Positions 51,959-63,131 of a stretch of 64,000 nucleotides of DNA are shown here, piece by piece (position 1 is the stretch's first letter; each line of letters begins with the position of its first letter). A model generated the notes under the pieces. The model made no database searches. It was not told where the DNA came from and was given only the letters and a program-made list of their open reading frames with translations. The translations under genes were made by a program, and so were the position numbers. The DNA comes from Perkinsus chesapeaki (Eukaryota; Perkinsozoa; Perkinsida; Perkinsidae): positions 1 through 64,000 of the forward strand of contig JAAPAO010000084.1 in NCBI GenBank assembly GCA_013115145.1, in the 5' to 3' direction.

Positions 51959-53874
51959 TCATATCCTCACTCTATGATTGTCCCACCTACCGTCCCCCAG
52001 CTTACTTAAATCCATATCGTCATCATCAATGTCATCCAACTCTTCATCCTCATCATCAGTTCTCTGTTCAACAACAACATTACCAGATTGTATCAGACCA
52101 AGGAGGGTATCCAATGTAATGATTCTCGGACCTGCCACGCTTCAACCTAAGATTCTCTACAATACCCACTTTCCTACCTCTCTCAGCCCCTTCCTCCCCT
52201 GCAGCTCCCGTCCGAGCTGGACTACGTATCAAACGGAACGTGTGGTGGTCTGAGGTAATATAATACACACTCATTAAGACGAAAGCTACATGGCATAAAG
52301 ACATACACAGACGAAGGCAGGAAAAACGGTATATACCATATTTTGCTGAATCTATATAGTCGTCAATAGCTTCCCACATATTTGCACTACTACACGATGC
52401 AAATTATACACCCTGTCCGCTACATAAGTCGGACCGAATCAGATAGTAAACCAAAGTGCATGCCAGAAGAAAGCCTATATGATTGATGCCCCAAAAATGT
52501 GTAGTTCAACATGACTAAGGAGGTGGTATGCTCCCTGACAGTAGACTCTAGAAGTCGTGATATCTCGTATGACCCTTCCACTATGTAACTCGCCACATTA
52601 TGGACCAAAGATACTAAATAGCTCAATATCATACCTCCTGCGGCTTAGATTCACCTCCAAAACTACGAACCGTAATAAACTCTTGAGCAGGGTTGCGATA
52701 TTCTACGATTATTCACGTGTTTTCCCACATAAAAAACTTCGCTCCGCTGTCCTCCAGCCACTACCTTGTCCTTCGGGAAGATTGGCCGTCCTAATAGGAT
52801 GCTCCGGTATAGTGAGCTGAGCGTCCATATAGGAATGATAACACCCATCACAGAGATCATAGTCGTCACACTGCTCGCACTTCCAGCGATTGCGCCCGAC
52901 AATAGGGGACATGTCGCAGCAGTCACAACGGACCCCAGGGTGATGGGGACCGGCTGGCTCGGGGCCGCGCCCCATCCCTCTCGAGAACAAGGCGCGAAGA
53001 GGATTCTGCCTCCGACGCTCCGCCTCTATTTTATCAGCTTCCGCGTCCTCTCCAATCTCCCTTAAATACTTGACAGAATCCGTAGGTAATTTATGCCTAA
53101 TGAGATAGATAGTTAGCCTTCCTTCCGAGCGACCCAGGTTCGATTCCACTCACCGACACACTGGACAAGAATCGCTTTTCTCCAACCAAGGAACTAAACA
53201 GTCCCTATGAAACAGATGCCCACAAGGCAAACTAGTGGAGTCCGAGTCACCGGCATCTTCCCTATTGAACTCCAAAGTACCTATCAACACCGAAGTGAGA
53301 ATCAATGAGACTGGTGGGGAAGCCGGAACAGAGAGTAAGTGCAAGAAAGAGCAACCCATTGAACTACCAATTAGTATAATAAAGATACACATCTACGAAA
53401 TTAATAGTATTATACGATAGTAGGTATAAAAGTATTAAAATGGATCCCTTTATTACAAATGCTACACTCATCCACGGATGACTCTATAAGATCCTCAGCC
53501 TTCATCTCAGTCTTCACACGTTTGGGAGCCACAGGCAGTCGATCAATAAACGCCTACCCTCATACCGCTCCTTCCCCAGATCTTACTGTCTATATTACCT
53601 TGCACGTAGCAGGAGTAGAGGCATCCTGTTGACGCCTGTTCACTGCATTAGAGCTCTCCTCAGTCTGATGGCGCTCAGCTCCAGCCAACATCATCAGCGT
53701 TTGTAACAGATCATCCGCTGGCACTCTAGCGGCCTCCACGAAACTACCTCAGGCATATCTTTCCTACTCAACCTGGCCCGCTTACCCTCCGCCGCACTCC
53801 GGGCAACTGTTATCATCTGCAAGTCTGGGAATGCTCTTCCGACATTCATGACAGTAGTACCTATTAAAGCACAT
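51959..53874 (-). CDS. RING-H2 E3 ubiquitin ligase with ZZ zinc finger (RNF115/126-like)
   Basis: It would transfer ubiquitin from an E2 to substrates. From an ATG at 53874 the protein begins [20 protein letters not shown] with a second Cys pair in NSCPECGG, the N-terminal zinc ribbon of RNF115/RNF126 ligases. A Gln/Glu-rich linker follows (53750-53600). The RING starts DECSICNK near 53460 and resumes after an intron with [20 protein letters not shown] and SDSCPVCR (53245-53150), a complete RING-H2. A ZZ-type finger follows ([33 protein letters not shown]) at 52935-52830. The last exons read [20 protein letters not shown] and an acidic tail ([19 protein letters not shown]) to a stop near 51959. 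Joins beyond the ZZ finger are tentative; the protein could end at 52709 instead. Confidence 0.82.
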
Positions 53875-55123
53875 CTCTTCCTCTACTTAAGCTCCCTATT
53901 ACTGATTAGCAGCTCCCCGGCCACCTCCGATCCTCATGGTGAGCATGCGTGGACGACCGTTTGGTTCACCAGAGGATTGATCACGAGCGCCGCTGCCGTC
54001 CATTAGTAGCCCTTAACAAACGCTCTACTACGCGAAAATTTCGCGACAATTTTACTGGGAAAAGCGAGAAATTGCTGTGCTCAGATGGATTAGCGAAATC
54101 TCTGAAAAGGATGGTAAGAAGTAAATCTGGAAAGCCTCGTGGTAAGCCGGAAATGACCGAAGGGACAGAAGGTCACGTTGAGGAAGTGTGAGAAGAGGCA
54201 AGTGAGCAAGATTTATCGTACTGACGAGACAATTCAAAAGGTCTGCATCAGTTGTGGAGGTCCATTCTGGAATCGATTCCGCTGATTTTATTCATCAATC
54301 CCACCTAATCGATTAGATCTTATAATTCCAAATTATTACCGGCAACTATCGCACAAGAAAGACAAAAGCTAGTGGACAGCTCGGGCCAGCTATCAACCTC
54401 TCAGGAATCTTTTGTCACAGTAGCGGATACTCTAGCGCCTAACACTCCACCTTACCTATGAACGCTTTAGTTAAATCATATATAAATGTTAAAGACGGGG
54501 CAATTGCCTGCCATTTCCCCGGAGTCCTCTACAAGTACTCCTGCGCATGGCTTTGGTCAATCTATCAAATGGCGAGACCGGTAAGGACTCCCTATTACTT
54601 CATCTAGTCCCTTATTACTATCAGTTCCATTATATCTCCGTTGCTTATTTCCACATATTCACGTTCGTATTGCCCACGCTTTTGCCACTATTGAATTCCA
54701 AGCTTCGGCTCTCCTTTCCATAAGATTCATTTTCAGGTCGAAACCAGGCAGCCTGGACTACTGTTGTATATTCCTCTTCTGGACCTGTGCTCTCGCCCAG
54801 CTTATTTGCGGTATAGTAGTCGCCAGCTCCACTAACTACACTCGTCCTTTCATCAATGATGATGTAAGGTCCTCGGAGAGCCTTTTCTGCGTATAAATTA
54901 CACTTTAATCTACACCTTTTCAACGCTTATTTCGACAATAGTAACTTCAACTTGAAAAGTTGGTGTAACTTTATATATGCGCTGTTCCTTGATATTTCCA
55001 AAATTTCTTGGCTAGGGCTTGCATCCAGAACTCTTTGGTAATCAACTCTGAGGATCGAGCCAGGTTCGAACTACTTTTCTTGAACGGCATTGTTTGTCAT
55101 TCCCACTGTGTGTTCGTTTCCAG
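53875..55123. other. Intergenic stretch, no supported gene
   Basis: Divergent spacer between the RING/ZZ gene and the CTL gene. A basic 80-codon frame at 53949-54191 (+) and a 92-codon frame at 54645-54923 (-) show no motif. The latter might be an exon, but I have no supporting evidence. The CTL first exon and promoter should lie in the last few hundred bases. Confidence 0.4.
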
Positions 55124-57483
55124 GCTCTAATATGCCCGAACGGCTACAACTTTGCGATTACAGATTGTGTAGGAGAGGCCACAACGTTACTCAATCCAAG
55201 GTAAGCGACTTGAACAAGCCTTGGAGAATGCTATTGAGAGCTAAGCCTTGGCGACTGGCCTGACGTGGCCGATTCCCGAGGGCGCGGGTGGATGTTTTAT
55301 CGACTAGACCGTGCGTCTGAAGTTCCCTAATTATTCAGTTTTCAATGTAGAGTGTTAATATTAGTATATGGCGACTCAATAGGTTTATGTAGTAGTGTAT
55401 GTTATGTATATTAATGTGTATATGCTAGTATATGTTATATCGGTAATATCCGAATAACTGTATTACCGTATGCCATTGCCCGAATGGCAGTAGTACGAAA
55501 TGAGGGGCCCCGGCGGCCTACGCCCTTTAGACAATCTGATACAGATTGAGAACTGGTGCTTGGTTTTGTCTTTGTGAGTGACAGCAGTCTTACTATAAAA
55601 AACTCAATATTGTCATTTAGTCAATCTTACTGTAAGTAGTTTTCAAATACTTATCACTCGGTATATTGTAATAGCAGGTCGATATTCATAATGTTAATTT
55701 GTGATCATCACATTTAGGTTTTATTAGGTTCCCTGTTGGATTGCTCCAAGGTGTCTTTGTCAGTTTATTCTCGTGTGTAAACGATTCCCTGTGCAACGAG
55801 ATTCGCGCATGTACCAATTCCAGAAGCCTCACAGAGACGTCTTCGAGGAGCCTTGCTGAGTTCGCAGAGACCGCCGTAACGACCACATTTCTGCTAATTC
55901 CTTTCATGCCCTTCATGTAGGTCGCTGCCGATCTATGGGAGGCCCTAGGTGACTATTGGTTCATCCCAACCACTATATTCCCTGCCATGGTCGTCATAGC
56001 TCTCCTGTGGCTTCTAGCTTCCGAGTACCTTCCCAGGGCCCTTGTGTGGTCTACTCTAGGCTCCTCGGTGGTGTTCCTCATTGCCTTATGGGCGCTCTGG
56101 TAGGGACGACGCTTCCATCGACATTCTGCACACAAACTTTTCAGGACCTTCGAGTACGGAATTAACAATTGGATGCTTCTCGTGGTTGCAGGGATCGTTG
56201 TCATTCTCAGTGCGGTTTTCTACAAGTCGATAAATCGTGCTGCGAAAGTTATGTCAGTTGCGGCCAGTGGCCTTCGTAGCACTCCATCCATTATCGTGGT
56301 TTGCCTTCTATTGAAGGGTATCTTTGTTGGCTATGTAATTCTTTGGATATTCTTTATGGTGCGCTCAGCCCAGACCAAAGAGCTCAACTCGAGCGATTGC
56401 TCTTTGAGATCTTCGCCTGGGATTGGGTTTGCTCGGTTCCTGTTCGGTTTGTTATTTTGGATATTCACATATGTATTTCTTAATATGAAAACAGTAGTAT
56501 GTGCTGCTGGTATTGGTGCATGGTATTTCCCAAATGGTGATGGTGAACCAACAGTACCAGCTCTTAAAGGTCTACAATGGGCATTTACGTCAAGCTCTGG
56601 CGCAGTTATGTTTGCAGCTACTATAGTTGGTGTTACTAGATTCATTCTCAATCGTATAGGAAATGCCTGTCACTGTCTGCCATGGTTTCTGACCCCTCTC
56701 GGTTGCCTGTGGAAATGCTTCACTTGTTGTTGCCTCAGTATCCTTGAAGCTTTCTCCAAATTCGCAATAATCGGCCAAGTGTTTGCTGGTGGTAGTTTCT
56801 GCGGTGCTGGTCGGAGGTCTTTCCTCCTCATAAAGGATCGACTAGGAAAAGCCTTTATAACTGATGGTGTCGGTCACACTGTTGTATCTGCTATTACGTA
56901 CCTTTTCCCTTTCTCCCTCGGAGTCGCCTCGTGGCTCTGGCTCGATGCCGCTCAGGGGTATCAAACACTGTCGGAAGTTAACACTTTTTTACTCATTCCA
57001 ATTCTGCTGGCATTCGCATTGCTTATATCTACGCCAGTCTTCACCGTCGTCCTAATCACTTGGCTATCGCCTCTGCTGCACCAGTGGACCTGTGGTGACG
57101 ACGGCTGCGACTCTGCCATCCAGGCCGATGCCCAGAGGGCGATTAACTCTGTCACAGGAGCTTTGTTCATTGGCTCTGTTTGCTTTACATTCTTCAACTT
57201 CTTGGCCGATGTGATTCTTTGTTCGATTGACACCGTATTCTTCTGCTTCGCCATCGAGGTTGACACTATGGGTTACCAAAGGCGACTGGAGGGCGCCGTC
57301 TACTCCAAATTGCAAGACGCCTACGAGCTGAATCCTCCGTCCGATTGTTCCAGCTCTCCGCATACAGCGTGCGAGGAAGCCGAAGCGAATGGCCAGATGC
57401 CACCAGAAGGTCTTGTGAGTGCCCAGCAAGCCACGCTGGGTTATGTGGCAGCAAGTCCAGGGAATAGCATATGTTATGTTTGA
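55124..57483 (+). CDS. Choline-transporter-like membrane protein (CTL/SLC44 family)
   Basis: CTL proteins are multi-pass transporters for choline and related solutes. Exons with consistent phases are 55124-55200 (ICPNGYNFAITDCVGEATTL), 55728-55875, 55921-56099 and 56145-57483; the last two introns are 45 nt each. The long final exon alone has at least seven hydrophobic spans, including VVCLLLKGIFVGYVILWIFF, LLFWIFTYVFLN, the conserved AGIGAWYFPNGDGE and LKGLQWAFTSSSGAVMFAAT, and a cysteine cluster (LWKCFTCCCLSILEAFSKFA) characteristic of the CTL core. FAIIGQVFAGGSFCGAG and the C-terminal CFAIEVDTMG also fit the family. Stop is at 57481-57483, with an AATAAA 79 bases later. The N-terminal exon and true start, upstream of 55124, were not found. 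The first intron is 527 nt. Confidence 0.88.
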
Positions 57484-57561
57484 AGACATTTGTCTCTATA
57501 TTTCGACCGTGTCGGTATTTTGTACGTTGTTTGTATTCTAAAGATTATGAAACAGTCTTTC

Positions 57562-57567
57562 AATAAA
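57562..57567 (+). terminator. Possible polyadenylation signal of the CTL gene
   Basis: AATAAA occurs 79 bases past the CTL stop codon, in AT-rich sequence. Whether this organism uses AATAAA is unknown to me. Confidence 0.3.
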
Positions 57568-58097
57568 ATAATGACCAGGTAAAGTCATTAGATTATTTCT
57601 ATTACGTGAAGCCTCGTGTTACCAGTATTATGCTGTGAGTGATTGGAGCTGGAAAGGCAGACGAACTGCTCAAGTCTAGGTAATGACTTATAGCGATGTA
57701 CAGTTTTCGTGCATTTGACTTCGAACTCCGAGGGAGGTAACTGAGGCGTGGGCCACGCCGCGTGGCTTGCTGCATTTCACTGTCTAACGTTCATTGGGTC
57801 TAGTCAGTCTCTAGATCTCCTTCTACAACAACCGATAAGACTGGTGTTTGTGAGATGTCCATGGCCCAAATTGTGATTCCCACATAGCGGTGTGTCGCAG
57901 TATTCGTCGCCTATGAACATGGTACCGGTGAATCATTGACACGATACCGTCGATGTGATAATAGTATTCCAGGGCATGGTATTTCCAGAGAGAAATGTCT
58001 AAGCGTGCTTTCCTTTGGGTTGCAACACTCTTCTTCGATCGCACGGTCCTTTCTTCTGAACTCTCTTTAGTGACATGGAACACTATGCAGTACGGCG
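57568..58097. other. Spacer before the LINE, possible LINE 5' region
   Basis: No host gene is visible. A minus-strand open frame at 57823-58164 has no motif. The LINE probably begins somewhere in this stretch because its endonuclease domain is already under way at about 58320. Confidence 0.35.
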
Positions 58098-60093
58098 ATG
58101 CGTAAGACCAGGCTTGAATTACAGACAAGTGTGGATAGCAGTTACAGCACCGAATGGGGCACACCTACCGAGATAGAGCGAGCTAATAGACTGGCAAAGA
58201 AGCGCGGCATCAGTCTGGAAACAGCTCGTGATGTGGGATACCTAGCTCAGTGTTCCGTTGTATTTCCTGACCGTGGTCAGATACTCGCGGACTCGAGGTT
58301 CCAGCGAGAGGCAGACCGACTTCGAGAGTGGCAGAAGAAGTATGATGTTATCGCTTTGCAAGAAGTGGAGTTCACTCATGAAAATGCGGTGCGCCTGATT
58401 GACAAGTAGGCCATCGGACGGCAGAAGGCTACGTCGACATGCTCAGGATCGAACTGGTGACATCTGAGTGGATAGCAGGGTGTCCATTGCCTGCACCAGA
58501 GTCCACATCTACCTTCGCTACGCCTCTCCTGCTCCGCCGGCAGCGCTTCACTAATGTTGTCCCATTGAGCAATGGTACAAAAGACATTCCTGGGTGCATC
58601 GTCGAGGCTGTGACACGCGAAGGTCGACCTACTTCCTGCTAGTGGTTTTATGCCTGTAGTGTTTCAGGCCTAACGATGGTGATTGGTAGCCTTCACGCAA
58701 AGTCGGGACCTATAAGGGCTGATGCTGTATCAACTGTCAGGAGCTTCTTGCAGCATCTGGATGATAATCTTAATAATCGCACTGATCAGCTCATCTTCCT
58801 TGGAGGAGATTGGAACTCCCACATGTAACAATCTCACTCGTCCTCGAACCCTTGCAACTTGCAAGCTGCAAGCCACGCTTATCGGGCCTGATGAATGATG
58901 ACATTGCGAAGATGGCAATCTTTAGCTTGTTCCATTCAAAGCCTTCCGGTGTGGAGCGCCCTGTCTGATCAGGTATGACCTGCTCCCACTATTCCAGTCA
59001 TCATCTCCCGACTGGACCCTCCACACTGTACCGACGAATGACACCCCCTTATGGTCTTTACCGAGGTTCACTAGTCAGCATGAACATAATTGGCTGGCTG
59101 CTTATGACGGATGGTTCGTGCTAACTCCAGCGTCAATGTGAGATATTAGGCAACAATCGCATGCCGTAGCTTCTTCTTAGTCCACGTTATCGGTTCTCCA
59201 CAACAGAGCTTCGTCAAGGCTTTCTCCCCAAGTACTTGCTTCGCGAAGGTGATAGCACGTACCGGGCGAGTCCGTTCTACTATGGCAACTGCCGAGGCGA
59301 GGACGGTAGGCCTGGTTTTCGCTATCCGGAGATTACATGACTGCGGCAGGTCCCGCGTCACGTTTCCCTGAGTGCATTTCTGGGCAGCTGAAGATCGAGA
59401 CGAACGGAGCTACTTGGATATACCCTCATCTACTTGCCGATGTCGGCCTTTCAGACCACATGGCAGTCGAAATGAGAATACATGACGAACGCTGGGAAAT
59501 AAGTTTAACTTAGCCTGGCTTGCTACGAAACGTGATGGCGAAGCAGCTTAAAGGTTTCTTGTCACGACGTGTGATGGAGTTAGAAAAGGCTCGACGTGGT
59601 GGAAGAAACGTACGGACACCACTATGGTGCCGCCATATACTCCCAATGTGTCCTAATCAAAGGAATTCCACAGTTGGGAGTCAAAATCCAACAAGCCGGA
59701 TACTGCGCCTACCCACACTAGTGGCTTCGTCGCTAGCACCTCGAAAGCACAAAAGAGTTTACCAGGAAGAAACCGATTGCTACAGTTGACAAATCGCAAA
59801 TAGGTCGCGCCTCGGAACTTCGAGTTCATTAGATATCTATCTTCAGGCTTTTAATGTAATTTCCCTCAATGGTTGAGGAGCACTCGGACCTGTCCAATTG
59901 GCTAATCATTCAACACTAGCATTTGCGCGGCGGGGACCGCGCGTAGACCTACGGAAGGTGCAGAGATGCATGAATCCAGTATACTCCGAATGTAGACATG
60001 CAAAGAGACAGAGCAAATGAAACGCCATCAGTGAGCTTCATCCGGTAGAGTTACACCCACATGTTCTGTTACACCTACCAGAAAATTCGCTCC

Positions 60094-60134
60094 AAAGACC
60101 AGGGATAGTGTGGACCACAGTATCCCTGGTCTTT
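60094..60134. repeat. Perfect 14-bp inverted repeat (hairpin)
   Basis: AAAGACCAGGGATA at 60094-60107 is repeated in reverse complement at 60121-60134. The 13-nt loop itself contains TGTGG-A-CCACA. It lies inside the degraded middle of the LINE. Confidence 0.8.
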
Positions 60135-60140
60135 GAAAAA

Positions 60141-60174
60141 GAAATCCCGACCACAGTCTGTGGTCGGAATTTCT
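60141..60174. repeat. Near-perfect 16-bp inverted repeat with 1-nt loop
   Basis: The core CCGACCACAG/CTGTGGTCGG (60147-60156 and 60158-60167) is separated by a single T and extends outward with one mismatch. It shares the CCACAG core with the hairpin seven bases upstream. Confidence 0.75.
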
Positions 60175-60790
60175 CACAAATGTCGTGACACCGCGCAGCG
60201 GGGAGATAGTTGGCGGTTGGGAAGGCTTCGCGCACGTTTTCGTACTGTATGTGTTCAGGGGGATGCCACGATCGCTCGAAAAGAAATCACGTCAACGCAA
60301 CCGAGTGCTTTAAAAACGAGCTCAACCACCCGGAGCAGTACCGTCGTTCAAACGCGTAGGGCAACGACACATCGGGCATTGATGCTGGGTCATAGGCGGA
60401 CTGCTGAAGCAGGTCGGAAAGCAATATGTGCGATAAATATGCTTGCACGGGAGCTGAACCACATTGTCATCATGGCTGAGGGGTTCCAGGCAAATGGCCC
60501 ATAGATAATTAGCCTGAAATATTTGTAAATCTACATCTAATAATAAAAGAATTAACTCTGCTAGGAGTAGAATATCTTAACAGCAGTTACATTCTTCTGG
60601 GTGAACCAAAGTTTAGTTACCAAAGAGTTACAGAACAGTATAAGCTCTATACTATAGGTATTAAACCCTTCCGGCAGTTGCACATGGAATGGATAGCCTA
60701 ACTGAGGCATTCTCGGCGTTGAACTATAAACCCTCTCACACACACTAATGCGCGGTTGCTAATGCGCGGTAAGCGCAGCTGCTGAATCGG

Positions 60791-61756
60791 ATGACATTGC
60801 TGGAGTCGGGGATGCGCAGAACCATGCTTGAGGAGATGTATCGGTCGAGAACACTAGGGATTCTCATAAATGTCATGACAGTGTTATTCTCTGAGATAGC
60901 TGGTGTCTGCCAAGGTTCTTGCCTTGGCCCTATTCTATGGCTAATCTACTTTTCACCCATACAGCCTGCTGCTACTATCGCTGCTGGACCCGGCCTATCC
61001 ACCTACACCTTCGCTGACGACCACACGCAAGGATCTAGCAGCCGCGACCAACTAGATAGAGGAGAATCAGGAGCCCTGCGATTCACTGCTGGTGCCAGGA
61101 TAACTATGGAACCATCAAAAAAGGTTCTGAGTTGCTTTACTAACCGAGCTCGCTCTACTGCTGATAGTTGCCCCATCCTACTTGGACTTCGGATTGACCC
61201 CGGTCTTACTATGTCCGTACACTTCGACCATGTTCTTAAGCGAGTTGCCGTGAGAACGGCCCAACTCCTTCGACTCCGACCCTTCATGGACACTGAGCAA
61301 CTAGGGCGTTGCTTCAAACAGTACTGCTGGCCATATTTGAAGTATGGCATGCCTGGTTTTATTCATGCTAGCGAAGCTCAGTTAAAGCGACTTGATGCCT
61401 GTCAAGACCGTTTCCTGGAACTCACAGGTTGCTCTCTCCCGTCTCTTGGATGGAGGCGACATGTGGGTATAATGACTTGGCTTTATAAAGTTATAGTTCT
61501 ACACAGAGGTTCTCCCTCTCTCCAGTCACGGTTCACTATAACTCAAGGACAGAGTCGTTACACTACGCGTTCCACCTCCCGATTGCACTCATACCAACTC
61601 GAGATCAAAAAGAAATCAGATGACATAGTTATATACCGTCGGTGGTGTAGGGCTCTCGACGCATGGAATGCCCTCCCGTCCTCTGTATTTCCTGAAGAGC
61701 GCACAAGGATTGATCACTTCAAAATAGCCGTATCATTGCTGAATCGTTTTTTGTAA
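60791..61756 (+). CDS. LINE reverse transcriptase, C-terminal part
   Basis: A 321-codon open frame keeps RT motifs from just before GVCQGSCLGP through FADD and the thumb (QLLRLRPFMDTEQLGRCFKQ, YLKYGMPGFIHASEAQL), ending at a natural stop before an A-run. The upstream finger motifs are absent, so it is not a full enzyme. The FADD form of the active site and the absence of an RNase H domain after it fit Jockey/CR1-like LINEs. Confidence 0.8.
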   Translation: MTLLESGMRRTMLEEMYRSRTLGILINVMTVLFSEIAGVCQGSCLGPILWLIYFSPIQPAATIAAGPGLSTYTFADDHTQGSSSRDQLDRGESGALRFTAGARITMEPSKKVLSCFTNRARSTADSCPILLGLRIDPGLTMSVHFDHVLKRVAVRTAQLLRLRPFMDTEQLGRCFKQYCWPYLKYGMPGFIHASEAQLKRLDACQDRFLELTGCSLPSLGWRRHVGIMTWLYKVIVLHRGSPSLQSRFTITQGQSRYTTRSTSRLHSYQLEIKKKSDDIVIYRRWCRALDAWNALPSSVFPEERTRIDHFKIAVSLLNRFL

Positions 61757-61779
61757 AAAAAAGTGTCACGGTGACACCG

Positions 61780-62123
61780 CTCCGTCGAGACATAGTCTGC
61801 GGATCTAGTAACTGCACGCATGTGCACCGTTTGCTGACAAGGCTGGAGGTTCGCATATGAACCGTAGTAGCACAGAGATCATATGGCCAAATCGCGTCAA
61901 ATTGTTCGAGTGGTTACCCTCCCTTTCAATTCGGCCTTCGAGCTGCTCACCGTCCATGGTACAGCCTTCGTGCTACTTGTTCACAAAATAATGTTTATTT
62001 AATAACTGAATCCAACGTAGGAAACGTGTCTAAAAACGTTAGTTCGTTCCTCACTCTCCTAGGAATGAGCGCCTTGTGGTCACTGAGCTCTCATCCTGTG
62101 ATCCTTTACCTTCTAATCACTAG
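61780..62123. other. Spacer between the LINE and the GGH-like gene
   Basis: No gene is visible. It should contain the promoter of the gene at 62124. A short palindrome, GTGTCACGGTGACAC, lies just before it at about 61762-61776. Confidence 0.4.
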
Positions 62124-63131
62124 GTGCTCTTTTTCTCTCAGCGAATGTCTAGAGTAATCTTCCTCGTGTATCAGCTGCACACCATTATCATCACGGTGGC
62201 TGATGCTATCGGGGGAGGAAAGTTTCACAACTTCTCAGACTACACTCCCAGGAGCCCAGTAGTTGGGGTCCTAGCCCTTCCTCCTCAGGGGACCCTCAAA
62301 GGGCCGTTCGTCTCTGAGTTCGTGGTAGAGTTCTTAGAAGGTGCTGGGATACAGGTCGCTCCAGTGCTCTACGACGACCCTAACTTGGAGTCCTTACTAT
62401 CCCGCCTCAATGGCATTTATTTATCCGACGGAAGCATCGACATTACCTTCGATCACCCCTATGTGAAGGCAGCCTCGAGAATTTACCAATTTGCCCTAGA
62501 TAGGTATTCTAAAGATGGCCCTTTCCCCTTGATCGGGTTCTGTCAAGGCCATCAAATTCTTGCTGCTCTGGCGGCGGGCACCACTGATGTTATTCTCAAA
62601 CATGCCTACAAGACTGATGATGTGGCCCTTACCCTGAAGATAATTGGCAATGGAGGGAGGATGCTCGGCTCGCTCCCATCGAATGTGAAGTATATATTGG
62701 AAAACAATCCAGTGACGCCCAACCTGCATAGGGATGGCGTTCCACCTGGGATGTGGGGGGCTTACAAGGGGCTGAAAGACCAGTTTGTGATGACAAGCAC
62801 CAGCAAGGATCCATATACTCAGCAAGACTTCTCAGCCACTATGGAGTCCCAGCCTGGTAAGCCTGTTATGTACGGCCTTCAATGGCATCCAGAAATGATT
62901 CCGTACAATTGGGATCCCTTAGTTAAGAAAGCGATTGTTAAAACAGAAGATTCTTTTCTGGTCAGCAGCTCTTTTAGCTTTTTTGTCGGTAGTCTCTTTC
63001 GCGGTAAGACCCATAAGTTCTCGAACCCCAGAGATCTGGCTAAAGCACTTGTTCGTAGCTATCCTCGTCTATGTGAGGAGGATGATGTTGTAATGGGAAC
63101 ATGCGTTTACCTCATCCAACACTCAAGCTGA
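62124..63131 (+). CDS. GGH: Gamma-glutamyl hydrolase-like class I amidotransferase-fold enzyme
   Basis: GGH trims poly-gamma-glutamate chains from folates in a lysosomal or secreted setting. A single open exon of 335 codons. The start at 62124 is followed by a second Met at 62145, from which a signal peptide is clearer (MSRVIFLVYQLHTIIITVAD), so 62145 may be the real start. PVVGVLALPPQG opens the fold, and LNGIYLSDGSIDI corresponds to the central strand region. The nucleophile Cys lies in LIGFCQGHQIL and the catalytic His in YGLQWHPEMIPYNW, the usual GGH pair. Family members are about 300-340 residues, so length fits. It is the only clearly intronless complete gene here. A related peptidase-C26 role on another gamma-glutamyl substrate is possible. 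Confidence 0.85.
   Translation: MLFFSQRMSRVIFLVYQLHTIIITVADAIGGGKFHNFSDYTPRSPVVGVLALPPQGTLKGPFVSEFVVEFLEGAGIQVAPVLYDDPNLESLLSRLNGIYLSDGSIDITFDHPYVKAASRIYQFALDRYSKDGPFPLIGFCQGHQILAALAAGTTDVILKHAYKTDDVALTLKIIGNGGRMLGSLPSNVKYILENNPVTPNLHRDGVPPGMWGAYKGLKDQFVMTSTSKDPYTQQDFSATMESQPGKPVMYGLQWHPEMIPYNWDPLVKKAIVKTEDSFLVSSSFSFFVGSLFRGKTHKFSNPRDLAKALVRSYPRLCEEDDVVMGTCVYLIQHSS

Larger units (their letters stand above)
58098..61779 (+). mobile_element. Degenerate non-LTR retrotransposon (LINE) with endonuclease and RT
   Basis: The order endonuclease then reverse transcriptase identifies a LINE of the APE type. The endonuclease starts KKYDVIALQEVEFTHENAVR near 58340-58400, continues VIGSLHAKSGPIRA and FLGGDWNSHM (58680-58830), and ends LADVGLSDHMAVEMRIHD near 59430-59485, the SDH motif of this nuclease fold. 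These pieces lie in different frames with stops between, so the element is dead. The stretch 59490-60790 has no long frame and contains two hairpins. The RT part at 60791-61756 keeps GVCQGSCLGPILWLIYFSP and the active-site TYTFADDHT, followed by thumb-like sequence ending SLLNRFL. The RT N-terminal fingers are missing. An A-rich run follows the stop. Flanking duplications were not identified, so the borders are approximate. Confidence 0.85.

Noticed and set aside
57823-58164. 113-codon minus-strand frame
   Set aside because: No motif, overlaps the start of the LINE and has no splice or homology support.
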